Notes: generated from the sequence alone by a model not told the origin. Shown: positions 1 through 13,660, counted from the first letter of the stretch. The stretch is 64,000 bases of DNA from Clusia tigrina (GCA_920105625.2 OV050031.1:1529501-1593500), one strand, 5' to 3'. Numbers and translations: made by a program.

Positions 1-713
1 AAAATCAACAGCAACGAATTCAGAGTGAGAAGGGAAACACCATGCTTGCATTTAGGTAAACAACGAATTGTAATGCGATACCATGCGCGTATTGCAGTGG
101 TTTCAATAATTAAATATTACCATATATGGAAATGAATCAAAAGTGTCATTTTATGTTCAAATTATTAGCATAACCAACTTAAGTTAGGCAAATTTTTACA
201 ACATTTATTTAAAAATTGTAAAATTTTTATTCAAACTGACAATTCGTGTGTCCAAAGCCGAGAGTATTACATACTCCTTGCTGGTCCCTTGAATAAGTCT
301 AGGAAAAACTGAACACACTTTCAAAAATTTGGTAAAAATCATCTGATGATATGATTGGCAGCAGTTTACAACAGTACAAGGTAAATTAGCGGATTCGCTG
401 AACAGATTAGTGTCGAAGCCAGGTGCCAGGTTGCTATGCCACGTGAGAAGTGTATGTGGCGGTTAAATCCATTCAATCGACAGCCGTCCCCTAGCGTCAC
501 TGTCAGGCGGTGCTGTCAAAATAAAAACAAATAGTCTCATTGGGATTGGAACGCGTGTAGGTATCGCATATATATCAAAAATATTCCCATAATTGTTCAT
601 ATACAAGAATACTTTGATGAGATGACTTAAGTTCTTAATTCAGCTGTGTAAGGGAGTAGATGAGGTTCAAAATATGGTCAATGAACATAAAAAATATTAT
701 ATTTTTAGGCAGC
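1..713. other. Anonymous AT-rich sequence
   Basis: I see no coding region, RNA gene or recognisable transposon here. There are A/T runs and no long open frame. Confidence 0.6.
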
Positions 714-912
714 CGCCCTCTGTGGTCTAGTGGTAAGCATGGTAGACTCACTCCTAGAGGGTCGTAGGTCCAAATCGTGCCACGGGCTTGAGGTCCAAAA
801 TGCTTCTTTTTATAAAAAATACTTTCTCTTCGAGTCGAAGGCCTCTGTAGCTAGTACTCAACAGTACCCCCCAACACCTGGCAATCATAATTATTTATGG
901 TGTAAGATATAA
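714..912 (+). mobile_element. tRNA-derived SINE, copy 1
   Basis: The head has a pol III A box at about 723-738 and a degenerate B box at about 766-776, spaced as in a tRNA gene. The 20-base string GTGGTCTAGTGGTAAGCATG recurs exactly in the copy at 15.66 kb. Both copies then share a body with the same ordered landmarks: TGCTTCT, CTCTTCG-GTCG, GTACTCA, a C run and GTGTAAG-TAT. Here an (AAT)n tract follows directly, as expected for a SINE tail. The tRNA fold is degenerate, so this is not a functional tRNA gene. The parent tRNA could be of Glu/Asp/Gly type, but I cannot decide. It would be copied by the enzymes of a LINE. Confidence 0.65.
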
Positions 913-924
913 TCATAATAATAA

Positions 925-973
<49 letters not shown>
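913..973. repeat. (AAT)n microsatellite, SINE tail
   Basis: About 60 bases of ATA/AAT trinucleotide repeat with one interruption near the start directly follow the SINE body. It is probably the expanded 3' tail of that insertion. Confidence 0.9.
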
Positions 974-3900
974 TGCGCGTTCTCTTTTATTAAAGCTTCA
1001 TCATAATATTTTTAGGCAAGTCTACCGCCTATTTTATGTACATAGAGTGACACAGACAAACCCACTCTTGGGAGTTATTTCCGTCAAACGTACTCGTATG
1101 TCAATATGATCATATTGTAATTTTAATTTAAGAAAAGTTCTCATTTTAATACCGTTTAGCTCCCATTTGCGCAAGAAAGTATTTAAAGGATTTCTCTATG
1201 AGTGTGAGTGTGTGTTTCCTGTGACTTTTCGCCACTATTTTATACACTTTGCTGAACGTGACAACACAAAGGAAGTACTTTGTCATGCAATTGGCTCACA
1301 TGCATGCACAGAGAGAGTTTTCGGCTGCAGATAGCCTTGTCGACAACATGTCGTTGCATGGGAGTTGTGTGTAATCGACCCAACCAACCTCACGTATGCA
1401 GGAGGCTGATGTGTGTTAACGAGAAGCGGAGAAAGGCCGCTACTGCAAACCTGCCACTACTGTGGATGTTGACGGCGGCATCCATATTACATGGCCCGAA
1501 TCCTCAGCTTAAAATAATTCACCTGTGGCTTATAACTTAAGCTCTGAATTTGGTGCTTATGCAGTTTATTTTATTAGGGTAGCTGTGCTCAAATAATATA
1601 ATTGTATAATTTTAATTTGTTTGTTAATTCAAACAGAATGTTAAATATCCGTGGACGACAGATTAAGTTTTGTGAGGCATAAATTAATTAGATAATTAAA
1701 GTTTTACAAGTGCATTCGCATCTTTAATTTATTGAACTAAGCGAAGAGATAAACGGGCCTTATTACCACAATTGATTGATTGATTTGGGGTTGGGTAGGA
1801 AGACCAAGGACCTTCCGTAGCATCCAGTCTGTCGGACTATTTATCTGGATAAGCATAATTCACATCATATTTTCTCTGAAACTTTTCGCAAGATCCTCCA
1901 CCGGTATCAAAATAGTGGGCACTGCGCAGATGGCCAACCATTTTATGTGCTACATCACTTCTCTTATAACAGACTCCTTTTGGCTTGAGTGAACACATCA
2001 CCTTCATTGCTTTCCCTTAAATGTACAACTTAAAAGGAATTAAATCCAAGAGTCATATAGGGAGTCTTCTAGAGTCTGATAGGAAGTCTTCAAAGCACAG
2101 GGGTCATATAGGGAGTCTTCAAAGCACCGATTATAACCAAACACACATTCCTCTGTAATCTATTTGGTATAGAGGCTGTATTATATGTACTAAGATTCTA
2201 CCCCAGAATACAACACAGGTTTATGTGGAAAAAGCTCTAATTAGGGATATGTTTAACCAGCTACAATTACCGGTTTTAGACCACAAGTAATACTGAAGTA
2301 TATAGTGCAGTGCCAGAAATCATTTACCTTCTGCTGGGTTGGACTCTTCCGCTTACTAGTTTATGGTCTACATTTACCTTTCAAAATTTCACTATAGGAA
2401 ACAGTTGAAGGCTCAGCACCTAAAATTCTCAGTTTTAAATCTTCCTGAGTTCGTCTTCGATTAAGAGGAACAGACCCTGCTGGTTAGTATCAAGTAATTG
2501 GCTAATGTAATACGACTCGACATTTAAAGGCCAAAACACATAGAAGCAATGCGAATTTCTCACTTGCGTCGATTCGTATTTTTTCAACTTTCGTAAGAAA
2601 TAGAAAGCTTCTGCACAGAGGCTTCTTGATTTTTATCGTTCATTGCTTGAATGTTTGAAGAAATTTCGAAAAGTTGAAGGTTCATGCATAGCGAAATTTC
2701 AATCCTGATGCTTTGATTTTATGTGAACACTACCAAGTTCAACGACAGATGCTTGTGATGCATACATGTTTTTTGTGGGTTTTGCCCTTGAGGGTTTTAG
2801 TTTAGTCATCTCGGAATATCTGCTTTCAGATGTCATTTTGTGTTTGTGTCCTTCACAAATCTGGCTGCCGTTCCTTTCTTTGGAGGAAACGATTGACTTT
2901 CAGCAATTTGCTAAATTGAAAAGGTGATTTGCTGAGGCTCAGCAAGTCAATTTCAGCAATAAAATAATTTTCGGAATTTTCATTTCTGACAAAGAAATTT
3001 ATATTCAGGACGAAGGAGTTAATTACAACATGATTGAATACTGTTTGCTTTTTAGTGCAAGGATATTTATTATCATCACAAACAGATTTTATTACAAATT
3101 GTTTACGTTGTTTCTTGTCTTCATGATGGTTTTTTTTCTTTTCAGTTATCGAGTAAATCATTTTCCTGTTCCTATATATGTAGGAAACACACTGTCAAAC
3201 CTGAAGCGAAGTTTCGACACCTTCATGCTACTATTCTTACAAGATTGACGAGTAAAATATTTGTGAGATATTTGTCGTTTTTAACAATCTAACAGAGTTT
3301 TGTCACCAATATCTCAACCGGATTGAGAGTTATGCACAAAAATTTACTAAGAAAAAGTTGCTTAGAATACTCTGGACTCATCGGTATGTATTTATATACT
3401 ACAATCCCTTCAGAGAGTGTAAGATAAAACAAGGAATATTTCAAAATCAAATTCGATGTTTGTGAATCTTATCAAACTACGAAAATCAACGCAACAATTT
3501 ATTGCCAATTCGCTTACCACCCGTAGTGCCGCTGCTACCAACCATTCGTAACTTTACTCATATTTTCATGCCCGTATAATAAGTTTGTATCTACGTTGAA
3601 AACTGGCTACAAATTTTCGGTTGCTCTGCTGAACTTCTATTAATGAATGGAAGCGCGATAGGTATTTGCATGGAAATTGCATATGAAGCTGACGCAAAAC
3701 TCTCGTGCAGCGGATAATACGAAATACTCACAGACAGGCACGGTTTTAACTTTAAAGTTGGTTGTCAGCACAAGTCCCAACAGCATCATCAGAACATATA
3801 CGCAGCCCGAAATACCGTGGCGCAAAAGTTTCGAAAGTAGTCCAAAGTTTGATAATGCGATGCACACATTCGTATCGTCGTGGTTGTTCTACAGTGTGCG

Positions 3901-4119
3901 ATTTCACGCATTCGCGATTGTTCGAGGCAGTGCTTTAGCATAGCTCAACAACTTTAGCTTTTCTTGATGGCCTTTGTTTGGGTGCTAAACGAATGCTTTT
4001 CAGTTTTGTTTTTGCCAAACATTTTCGACAGTGCTCGAAAGATATTGAACAGTATTATCCTCTAAAAGTTATAATTACAGTTCAAATTTCAATAATTGCT
4101 ATGAACATATTGAACTGTG
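974..4119. other. Anonymous sequence, no gene recognised
   Basis: Open frames here are short, overlap on both strands and look like nothing I know. The only structure noticed is the short imperfect direct repeat at 2052-2126. Confidence 0.5.
2052..2126. repeat. Imperfect 51-bp-spaced direct repeat
   Basis: GTCATATAGGGAGTCTTC occurs at 2052-2069 and again at 2103-2120. A related block, AGG-AGTCTTCAAAGCAC, occurs at 2081-2098 and 2109-2126. This is a small local duplication with no evident function. Confidence 0.7.
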
Positions 4120-4129
4120 CTACCTTTAA

Positions 4130-4737
4130 CAATCAAGTCCCTAGCTGGTGTATTCACTACATCTAAGCTCGTGTTTGACTGCCGCTCCTCCCTAAACGTC
4201 GTCTCAGGTAATTCACAAGTTCACATATGCTGGGTGCCGGGATATAGCGACATTTTGGGAAACTGCGAGGCCGATGAATTGGCCAAAATAGGTACGCTGC
4301 TCCCTGACATCTCTCCCTCTTTTGATGTAGGTGTCCCACTAGCCATGGTCAAATGGGCCATAAAACATAACTACCTTGAGGCAGCTAAAAAATCCTGGGT
4401 AAATGAACACACTTGTAGTGTTGCCAGACAAACCTGGAGCACTATTGACATTAGGCGTACTAGTCAGCTACTTAATATTAGCAGGAACTCCATCAGCACT
4501 ACAATAAATGTGCTCACGGGACACTGCCTGATTGGTAAACATGCTGAAAGACTAGCACTGCCCCATAACGACTTCTGTCGCAGTTGTGGCTCTGAGGAGG
4601 AGGAAGAAACAGTACTTCATCTCATGTGTCAGTGCCCAGCTCTAGGCAGGCGAAGATAAAAATTCTTAGGATTCACTACCTTAACCGAACTATCTACATT
4701 AAGGACATTTGAATCACTATGGTTCCCAAACCTCTAG
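4130..4737 (+). pseudogene. ORF2 C-terminus: RNase H and Cys/His knuckle (one stop)
   Basis: The fragment starts inside RNase H. The motif CWVPGYSDILGNCEADELAK at about 4229-4288 is the C-terminal RNase H signature of RNase H LINEs (usually WVPGH; here H is Y). A linker with WSTIDIRRT and VLTGHC follows, then the knuckle CRSCG...HLMCQCP at about 4576-4638. The frame is open to a TAA at 4657-4659. After that stop the same frame goes on for 25 more codons with the family's normal C-terminus (FLGF...LWFPNL) to a TAG at 4735-4737, so the first stop is probably a single nonsense change. The rest of ORF2 (endonuclease, reverse transcriptase) is absent. Confidence 0.8.
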
Positions 4738-4835
4738 ACGGGGGAGTCGCGTCGTCTTAGTGTGGTATCACATTGAGCCATTGTATGTGCTTAAGTGTGC
4801 TTTGCGTGCAAGGCTGCCACTCCTACCTACCTACC
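4130..4835 (+). mobile_element. 5'-truncated non-LTR retrotransposon, subfamily A1
   Basis: This is a 3' fragment of an RNase H-bearing LINE. It holds the end of ORF2, a short 3' UTR with the box GTGGTATCACATTGAGCC near 4760-4777, and a 3' tail of CCTACCTACCTACC. The flanks CTACCTTTAA (4120-4129) and CTATCTTTAA (4836-4845) match at 9 of 10 bases and are the likely target-site duplication, which sets both ends. Related 3' ends lie at 33.2, 42.1, 48.1, 57.5 and 59.0 kb. The clade is I/LOA/R1-like, judged from the RNase H plus C-terminal knuckle. I cannot name the family. Confidence 0.8.
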
Positions 4836-4875
4836 CTATCTTTAATTATACTTAAAATGCAAACAATTGACTATT

Positions 4876-4913
4876 ATAATGAAATAATATCCTTATAATG
4901 AAATAATATCCTT
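4876..4913. repeat. 19-bp tandem duplication
   Basis: ATAATGAAATAATATCCTT occurs twice back to back at 4876-4894 and 4895-4913. It looks like simple replication slippage. Confidence 0.9.
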
Positions 4914-7900
4914 TCTCTACAGGATATTCTAATTTTGTAATTAAAAGCATTTGCTACAGATTTGAATGCAGAAGCTTCTCCACAAAAATTTAAAAAATAA
5001 CGAACGTTTTTCAACTTCGCTATAATTTACTTTTGAATTCATGACGTTTTTTATGTTGGTGGCGCTCCCAGTGACATGTGTGTCAATTTTCTGTCAACTG
5101 CCAAGCTTTCCGAGTTGGCGATGAGTGAATAAGCAAGCCTTATTTCAGTGTATTTGGATATTTCATTATTTAGTGGAAAAACGTTGTCACTGAAGTGGAC
5201 TCTAGAGACTGGGAGATAATAAAAACGCCGTTGTTATGGAGAATAGAATGGTTGTGACATGATAACAGTTCTTCGCTAAGAACTCTATCGGTGATTTTGT
5301 TGAAAATTCATCATTTCTCAAAGATTTTGCTGTCAATTGATTCATATTTAAGGATAGAAACAACTTTAAATTGATTCGTTTCAAAAGCAAGTGTAAAAAG
5401 AAAAAAAAACAATTTGTGAATTGTTTCATTTTATAAGCGACTGTGGCCTCAGTAGCCGTATGAGTTACCGACCTCTTCAGCAAATCTCTATTGTGAATCT
5501 GACACTAGCATACACCTCCCTTACTTTCTCTGAGAAATTATGAGTTGTTCGCATGGTAGACCACCACATCCCGCGTCATCTTCGTTGTAGTCTCGGCCTT
5601 CATTAACCTATTTCTACCACTCACTCGTGACGTCACACCACCGTCAAAGGCTTTCTTTGATAAACACTTCCCTACACTTATTTCCGTAATTTTTCTTCTG
5701 ATCAGAAATGTTGTCAAACCCCATAAAATCATGTTTCTCTTACAAGTATTCCCTCATCGCGGTTAAAACGTCATATGTGACTGACTGGCAGCATGCGAGA
5801 AAGATCAACTCGCTCAGTTCAGAAATTCTCGATTCTTTTTTAATAAACCCCTTATTTAGTAATACGTTTGAAACTTTTTTAGTTTCAGAAGATGAGATGA
5901 AAGTAAAATTTCCCCATACCAAGTTTTTCAAAATTTTACGTTTTAACCATTTGCAATGATTGGATATTTCTCTAAGCTAAGTATAATCATAAATCACTCT
6001 TACTCGTATATGTAGAATATGATTTATACAGGCAAATTTATGCCACCTTCTTTGGAGGCCTTAGTTTAGGATTTCATAAACTTTCCCAGTTAACATATTG
6101 AATAAAGTCATACACCAAGGCGACACCTTGTGACATATGTGTACGGGTATGTATTCGGTTGGGAAGAGTTTGTGCTCCATTCTGTATTTCGTTTCAGTAT
6201 TTTGTGTATAAATCGCTCTTCTCTTACAAAGTTTATGCATGCAATTATTCATTCAAGCGGAAAAGAAAAATACACATCCCCTTTGGATGCCGCTAGTAAG
6301 GCAAACGGAAACTCGGAATGTGTTATGTACCAGCATTAGCACAGATTACGAATTACATTGTGTAGAAAATGATTTATTTTATGCCCCAAAAAAAGGAGAA
6401 AAGCTAAAAATATTGGTTAATGAAGCGCAAAACAACTAAAATATTGAATCCATGCACATAAAACTTGCGCACATTTCTGAAACAAAGAACTGAACATAAA
6501 AACCCGAAAACTGCAAGTCCAACAGTTAAATTTTAAGTGTTGTAAGTTTACTCCAAAATCACCGACTTCGCTGATGAGGAATGATGCTATCTTTGTTCAG
6601 TGTTTCAGTTATATATAGCCATGATTTTTAGCACCACAGACTAATAATTTTACAAGGAACAAACGCAAACTTTTGGTGCTTAAATACAAAATCACTGCAA
6701 CAAAAAATGGCGTTTGCTCAATTTTCACCCTCTTCCTTTGTGTATTTTTAACATGATTCCAATACCGTCTTCTTTCTGACGAAGCTCTTTTGCGCCACAA
6801 AACTTTGTTCGAAATATTTGATCTATGTATATAAATACTAGAACAGATATTGATACATGCATCCTTATTTGTAGAATTGTCGAATTTGTTAGGAATTCAG
6901 CTGTTGATCTCGTGGGCGTAGCTTAGACTTGGCTAAGCCCTCATAAATGTGATGAATTTCTCAATTTACACGGTAACACTTAATTTCACGAAGATTGAGG
7001 AAGCCATGGGAATGCGTCGTTGAATTTGAGGATAGTGAAATGCGTAAATACTGTTCTCAAACAAAATTCGGGTACAGGTGGTTTTGTTGAATACAGTTTT
7101 GTTGAACTAACTTTTGAAATGCACAAAATTCTAATTGGTTCTGTATGCAGAGAAAGTGGACATGGCACCCATAATTAAGCTGACTGATACTGACATAAGT
7201 TCTTCTGAAGAATGGTGTAATGTTTATTAACACTTTATCAAACTAAATGACCTTCGCTCAATTCCTTGTTTTTTAATAGAATTGCTCTCTTTTGTACCCC
7301 ATATTAGCCTTACTATTAATATCTCCTTTTGACAAATTTATCCCTACCAGAGTTGAAAGCCAGGATAGTAAATGGTTCAATGCACAATAAAATATTTGCC
7401 ATAAAAACTGGACCTTTAACATATATATATATAACACCAAATCAAACCATCTTGTTAGAAACCGTATACCATCAGGGTTAGTTGCAGGACCTCTCTTATA
7501 TTTGGTTTATCCAAATGATGTCACGAACTTGTTTTCTAATGCAACACTACACATGTCTACACTGTAAAAACATTGTACACTGGTTGATATTCGTATTATA
7601 AATACAAACTTCAATCAGATTTGGTAGAACAATGAGAATGGTCTGCCTGTGGAGTCCCAAGGTCTTCGAATATATAAAGAGGCGTTCTATATCATAATGC
7701 GACAGATATTTGAAGGCCTGAATTAAACCAATATTCCATAAAACAATGTTTGTACTAAGAAAACACATCAGATGGGTTTTGGCAAAATAAACCGTTCATA
7801 GTAAATACTAATTCCCGATTATATCTCAAACTTTGTGTAATATGGTCAAGGCAGTATTTGATATCTTCCAGGATATGGATGATTCTCATCTGGCCGTATT

Positions 7901-9300
7901 TCTTGCCTAATATACTTAAAGCTGTGAAATCTCTGGTAAATATGCCTGTAAAAATAAAGATAAACTTAATGTTATCTTTAATAAACCTTTTCATTATCTT
8001 TCACAATTTCCATATACTCGTACAATTAATTCTATATCACTCGAGAAACCTCTACCGACCTGTACTCTCTCACCTTATCATAAAATAATTCATACTAAAG
8101 ACGCAAGCTATTCATTTCAGAGACTTCATGCCATTCCAACTGAAGTAGCCAAACATTTCTGCTGAATTTTTCGCATCCTGTTTCTGAGTATGAATTTTTT
8201 GTTATTTCTACTCGGCTTCGGAACTCCTTAACCTATAAAATGTTGTTATTCAGGAAATAAATGCATTTAAATTCGGAACTGCACCGGTTGACAACTAACT
8301 GCTATTTTCTCTACCAATGTTTGTCTTATATGCCGCATATTTTCGGTTATTGCCTTCTTTAAATAGCACACCGAAATGTCTGTCTGCGAACAACTGAAAG
8401 TAAAACTTCCATCATTGCGTTACATCTCCAATTTGGGTCCTATTCAGATACAAAATGTTTGAAGCGGAAAGGTTTCTACGGCTTCAGTATACACGGGCTC
8501 TGATAGATGGCTTTGTTTGCATGTAGTTAACATGCGTTTCCTCCCTTTCTTCTTATTCGCAACCTGCAATAATTTATTTTCTCTCGCTACCCACTTAAAC
8601 GGCAACAGCATGGTGGAGCTTTGCCTGGCGCTGTGGTGGTAGTGAGAGCTGTCAAGATGTGGAAGTGTTCCAAAAGTTTCCGGATTTATTGTGGTTTGGC
8701 GATAGTAGCAGCACTAATTAAATTAACTGCAATTTCTGTAGCACCGCAAGACCACTGCTGCCAACATCAGTCGCTAATGAGTGTCGGCAATTAATGTAAA
8801 TTATTAAAATCATTATTTGTATTAATGGAGTTCGCAGATATGGCGAAAAATTGTGGTATCGGGAATAAATACACACATTGAAATGCTATGCAGATTTTAC
8901 CGCTTATGAGTACGACTGAAGTTATGTCGCCCTCGATTCTTCAAAAAGAAGAATATCTCGAAATCAACGAGATTGTGTTTTTGTTAGATTCTGAGAAAAA
9001 TAGTCGGGATGTTAACACACATCATAAACAAGTGGAAGTCTATATAATGTTTATCCATGCATTTTTATATAATGAATTGCAGTGCTCTATGAAAACGTGA
9101 ACCACAGATTGGAAAGGAAGCTTCAATGCCAAACCCACTATTGAGGGATGAAAGACCCATACAAAAATATATAGCAACAGTAATTGTGGTGATGGAAAAT
9201 TATTGGAAAACATGGGTTAATGATAAGTATGGACGGAATACTTGTATACCAGCGTAGACTGAAATGTAATCGGCTAAGGCAGAAAACACAAAAACTCAGT
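4914..9300. other. Anonymous AT-rich sequence
   Basis: No gene, RNA or transposon was recognised. The open frames are under 95 codons, overlap in opposite strands and have low-complexity composition, as chance frames do. Confidence 0.5.
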
Positions 9301-9600
9301 TTATTTCTCAACATGGTCTCCTTGCAGCTCTACACATTTTGTCCAACAAGTCTCCAATTTCAGCGATTACCTCTTCATTCGCTGCAAAGCTCTTTCAACC
9401 GACCCATTTCTTCAAATTTGGAAACAGATAATAGTCGCAGGGGATCATATCTGAAGAATATGGTGGACAAGGAATCAATTCATAGCGCAATTTATATAAT
9501 TTAGTCGACTTTATATAATCGAGTCGAGTTTCTATAATGGGAGGACTGAGCACTCGTGCACCGGAGCATTGTCCTGCTGGATTTTTATACCACATATACT
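9301..9600 (-). pseudogene. mariner transposase relic (minus strand)
   Basis: Read on the minus strand, this is the C-terminal part of a mariner transposase. QQDNAPVH at about 9557-9581 contains the second catalytic Asp. ELIPCPPYSSDMIPCDYYLF contains the third and is followed by FPNLKKW. The C-terminus CWTKCVELQGDHVEK ends at the stop 9301-9303. Between NEEVIAE and that C-terminus about 90 bases are missing. A short direct repeat with TCGACT and TTATATAA is inserted after the first Asp motif. The N-terminal half and the DNA-binding domain are absent, so it cannot work. Several frameshifts indicate age. Confidence 0.75.
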
Positions 9601-10142
9601 TTCACAACTCAAGTCTGAGTTCGCCGATGAATTTTTTATTTGGGGACAGTAAGGAATATTTTGAATTGTGGGCATGGCAGTAAAATTATATTACAATAAG
9701 TATCACAATACAATTCTATATCCAATGATGACTGCTAAAACTACAGTTTTGATATGAGGATAACATGGAAAACCATGCACTAGTTCCGGCTTCAAATACT
9801 GAATACAAATATTAAAATAATTTCAAGGTCTCAAGATTTTTTGAACGTCATGGATATTGTGCGTGACAATGTTGAATGCATCTTCCACTTTGCGTAGAGG
9901 CATGTACGAGTATTTGATAAATGATTCGAGTGTTTGATATGCACTTGGTTTCGGAGCAAAGTTACTAAAAGAAGGCATGTGGTCATATATTCTTTAAGAT
10001 GAAAATGCTTTCAACTTTGCTGTTAACTTCTGAATATAAGTGAGAGTCGAATTGATGTAGTACCATAAGCGTTTATTTTATATTAGATTATGGAACCTAA
10101 ACACAATGAGGGTATATCAATTCATTTACTCCGCGATAATGT
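9601..10142. other. Anonymous sequence
   Basis: Nothing was recognised beyond the end of the mariner relic. Confidence 0.5.
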
Positions 10143-10151
10143 TTGTAGTTA

Positions 10152-10217
10152 GATAGATAGATAGATAGATAGATATATATTATTAAGGGAGTCATACACT
10201 GCAACCTGAAAGATCTA
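10152..10217 (-). mobile_element. 66-bp 3' stub of non-LTR family B
   Basis: Only the last bases of the element are present, on the minus strand: the family B 3' UTR box ACAATAGATCTTTCAGGT and a tail of (TATC)n, seen on the plus strand as (AGAT)n at 10152-10173. TTGTAGTTA at 10143-10151 and 10218-10226 is a perfect 9-bp target-site duplication. The same 3' end occurs at 24.4 and 36.97 kb. Confidence 0.8.
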
Positions 10218-10226
10218 TTGTAGTTA

Positions 10227-13200
10227 CTTGTTTAAAAAAGTTACTTCTTTTTAGTTCATATTTTTCATATTCTCTCTTATTAATAGGAATTGAACCTCTG
10301 CGATATATAACAAACTGCTTCAAAAAGGACTTGTTACTCATTGAAAAATCGACTTATAAGTGAAACTATGTGTATATACGAGTATATAGAGAAACTTCTT
10401 ACACAGATTTGATCTCGATTCAGTTCTCTGATCTCGGTTTCGTATTAAAGGAATTTAAATTAATTAATAAAACAGTGGAAGTAGCATGAAACTACCACAA
10501 TATGAAACATGTTCTTTATTTAAGAAGCTACTATCTATATCCCTAGATTATTGATTATTTAAATAATATTAATATAATTATATTAGTCAATATTAGGGGT
10601 CTGTCCCAGGACTTTTCAAATTATCAATGCAATTCTGTCTTTGTCTGCCTTATACCGACAGCAAATGGCACGCTCGCCAGTCAATCATCCTCTTGAGCGG
10701 GATAGCATTGACCACATGCCACTCGTACCATCATCTCGGATTATACTTCCATCGCTGCCAACGCGTGTGTTCTTTAAAAATGTATGCATATTTCATATAC
10801 GAGTATTTGCTTGCGGAAGGAAACTGAACCAATAAAGATAGAAGGATAAATTTGTGTCATTGATATAGCATACTTAAGCTCTCAAAATATATATTTTTTT
10901 AATTTATTGGAGGACATGAAAGTACAAAATTTTAAAGGATATTTTTTAAATATATCATAACATTTTTGTTTATAAATTTAAAAAAAAATAATATTGTCAC
11001 ATTGCAAGGATTCTCCTCTTCCAACTGACACCCATATTTCCATCAAAGCAGGAGTATGAGTAATTAAATAAATTTTTTGAAACTTTGATGTCATTTGAAG
11101 CTATAGTGCAGGTATGCGTATATGTCTATTAAAAGAGTATCAAGCTCGTAAAATGAAAGACTAAGTGCCCAGATTTAGGCTATATATAGTATCTAGTGCC
11201 AGGTGCATATCTAGTTTTCTATGGGTTAAAAGGTGATGTAATAAGTATGAATATTTGAACTCTTAGTTCAGCTTAGTTCACTGCACCTGAAATAATGCCG
11301 TGACCACATATGCAAGTTTGTGTATGAACACCTATCCAGAGTTTCCAAACTTATCATGCCATCTTTTGTATGAACTTACTCAAATCCAGCGTGTACTCAG
11401 TTTTTAACTATCTCTTGAAAATGCGGGCACTAAAGGTTTCTTTTGCTTGCCGTTTGTAACCATGAAGGTACGTAAATATTTAAAAACATAGTCAGCTACA
11501 ATAAAAATGATATTGTTTAAATATATCAATAGATCTTAGATGAAAACGGAAGCCATGCACTAAACTGAATTATAAAAATTCATCAAAATTAATTCGATTT
11601 TTGTAGAAAATATGAAAAGTTTATCCCTGAATTCATATTTCAAGCTATGCCTACTTTAGTGGAATTAATTTCTAAATTATGTAGAAAGGTAAGAAATGAA
11701 GAGCAGCGCTTCAATTACCTTCTCAGTGGTGCGGTCATCAAGGACTTTGCTGGATATGACTATGAATCCAATATTAACAAGAACAATTTTACAGCGCAGT
11801 TAAGCGAAATTGCATTCCGCAGCGGTTGCATGTCATGTGCAACATAAGCCCTGAAATACTTCGCACATGACGACAACCGCAACGATGTAAAATTTTATAC
11901 AAATGCGTGATATGTTAGTGACATGGCATAGAAAATTTGCGTAAAAAGTTTTAATGCACTTGAGTGGTTGGCTGCACTCGTACTAGCGTTGTTAATTTCA
12001 GAACTAGATATGCGTCACACGTCGCTGGCTGCCCTTGTGGCAGATGTGGTCTTGGCGTGTATGGACCTGATGTTGGCGAATGTTTTAAAATTTACTTTTT
12101 ATTTAAATTTTGGTTTTCAAAGTGTAAATTAAATTTAAAAGCTTCACAAATGAGATTTGGTCCCACAAATTTGGACTTTTTTCATATCACAAACTACAAA
12201 TTTAGTTCTCTGCTTGCTTAAATTGTAGTAATAGCAAGGAATGCTCGAAAGAAGGCATGACCTGATAATATACAGTCATACTCAGCTTCTGCGATTGATT
12301 TATGAATGGATTGCAGAACTACTCCATATCATCCTCATGCCATATTAACAGACAGGATTCGTTGAATATTTCTGTGCCAAATGAGATTTACGCGGATATA
12401 TATGCGGATATCGAGCTCTGCATTCATAATCACAATCGTTGGCATCACTTTCAGAGCCAAAATTCCATACCTTTAGAGGTGTTTCAATACAACCAGTCAG
12501 GCAAAGGTTTTGCCTGGACCAAGACACCTAACCAGACGAATCCGACAGATAAGAACACCTCATCCTCACATATTCAACTATCGCCACTGCATTCGATAAT
12601 CAATTATTAAATATAGCCGTGATAACTTCCGCCCAGTATTAATGGCGAGTTCCATGCAAGATTTATGAAGAGAATATAGCGCACACTAAATAGTTGTAGA
12701 AATTTAGGTGTAATATATACATCAACTACCCTGGCTACCTTCATGTATAAATTTAAGAACACTGGGGAGTCCTCATCGAATGTTTTGTAATGGTATTGAA
12801 TGAAATTTTTAACTCACTCAAAATTATGTTGAACAAAATTTGTAAGCAAAAATGCTTCAACATCATGTTCCTTTATGAATGGAGCTTGAAAACCATGTTC
12901 TTCACACTTCAAATACGTTTCAGCTAGTTTGGTATGTGTGAATGTGCCTGCGGTGATGAGCAACTTAAGCACATTCGATGCAATTTTGTTCGTTTGCACA
13001 AATGATTCTCTCTCAAAAGTTTTTTTGCGACTTTAATTGTTCTCTTTGCCAAAAAGTGTGGAACATTTTCATGCAAACCGAATTGACCGACTTAAAATTT
13101 TTGAATCTTTAGTTTTGGTATTTGCTTTGTTTAAATAGTAGTAGTGTTCACACTGTGATTAAGTGTAGACAGCTTAAGAATACTTTATGATCAGGATTAT

Positions 13201-13659
13201 TAAGAAAGTCGATTCTTTGTGAACTTTGCGTGGAATAGAGTGGGATGTGGTTCTTCTTTTGTATTTCAACTTTGAGACATTTCTAGCAAACTAATTTCAC
13301 ATCTTTATTATGTTCCTTCCAGACTAAACACACTGTCAAGGGTGAATCAATCATAAAATAATTTATGCGGTCTATCTTAAAGTGTGCAGGAGCATGTTTT
13401 AATTACATTTAGTAAATAAGTTAACTCCCATAGAGAAATAAGAGTTCAGACCTCACTGCACACACCTCAAACTAGAGTATAAAAATTTGTGAAAAAGAAT
13501 ACTTCAAGCAATTTCCGTTATGTCCCCCTCCCTCCCCTAGACTAATAAGCCTTCAAAGCAATTCAGTTCGATTATGGTTCAGAAGCAGGGCAAATAAATA
13601 CCTGCATTGTAGTGAGTATATCAAGCGTTGGGGTTAGTCAGACAAAGTTATTAATGAAA

Positions 13660-13660
<1 letters not shown>
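10227..13660. other. Anonymous AT-rich sequence
   Basis: No transposon or RNA gene was recognised. One compositionally unusual open frame at 12302-12610 is listed separately. Confidence 0.5.
12302..12610 (+). CDS. Unassigned 102-codon open frame, doubtful
   Basis: An ATG at 12302 opens 102 codons rich in Ser, Asn, Gln and His, with GC content above its surroundings. TTATGAATGGATTGCAG just inside it resembles a 3' splice site, so an exon beginning near 12319 is possible. A small internal duplication encodes YADIYADI. I recognise no domain and see no strong 5' splice site or promoter. It may be chance. Confidence 0.15.
   Translation: MNGLQNYSISSSCHINRQDSLNISVPNEIYADIYADIELCIHNHNRWHHFQSQNSIPLEVFQYNQSGKGFAWTKTPNQTNPTDKNTSSSHIQLSPLHSIINY

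Noticed and set aside
714..790. Functional tRNA gene at the SINE head
   Set aside because: The acceptor and anticodon stems do not pair properly and the B box is degenerate. A second copy with the same downstream body shows that it is a SINE.
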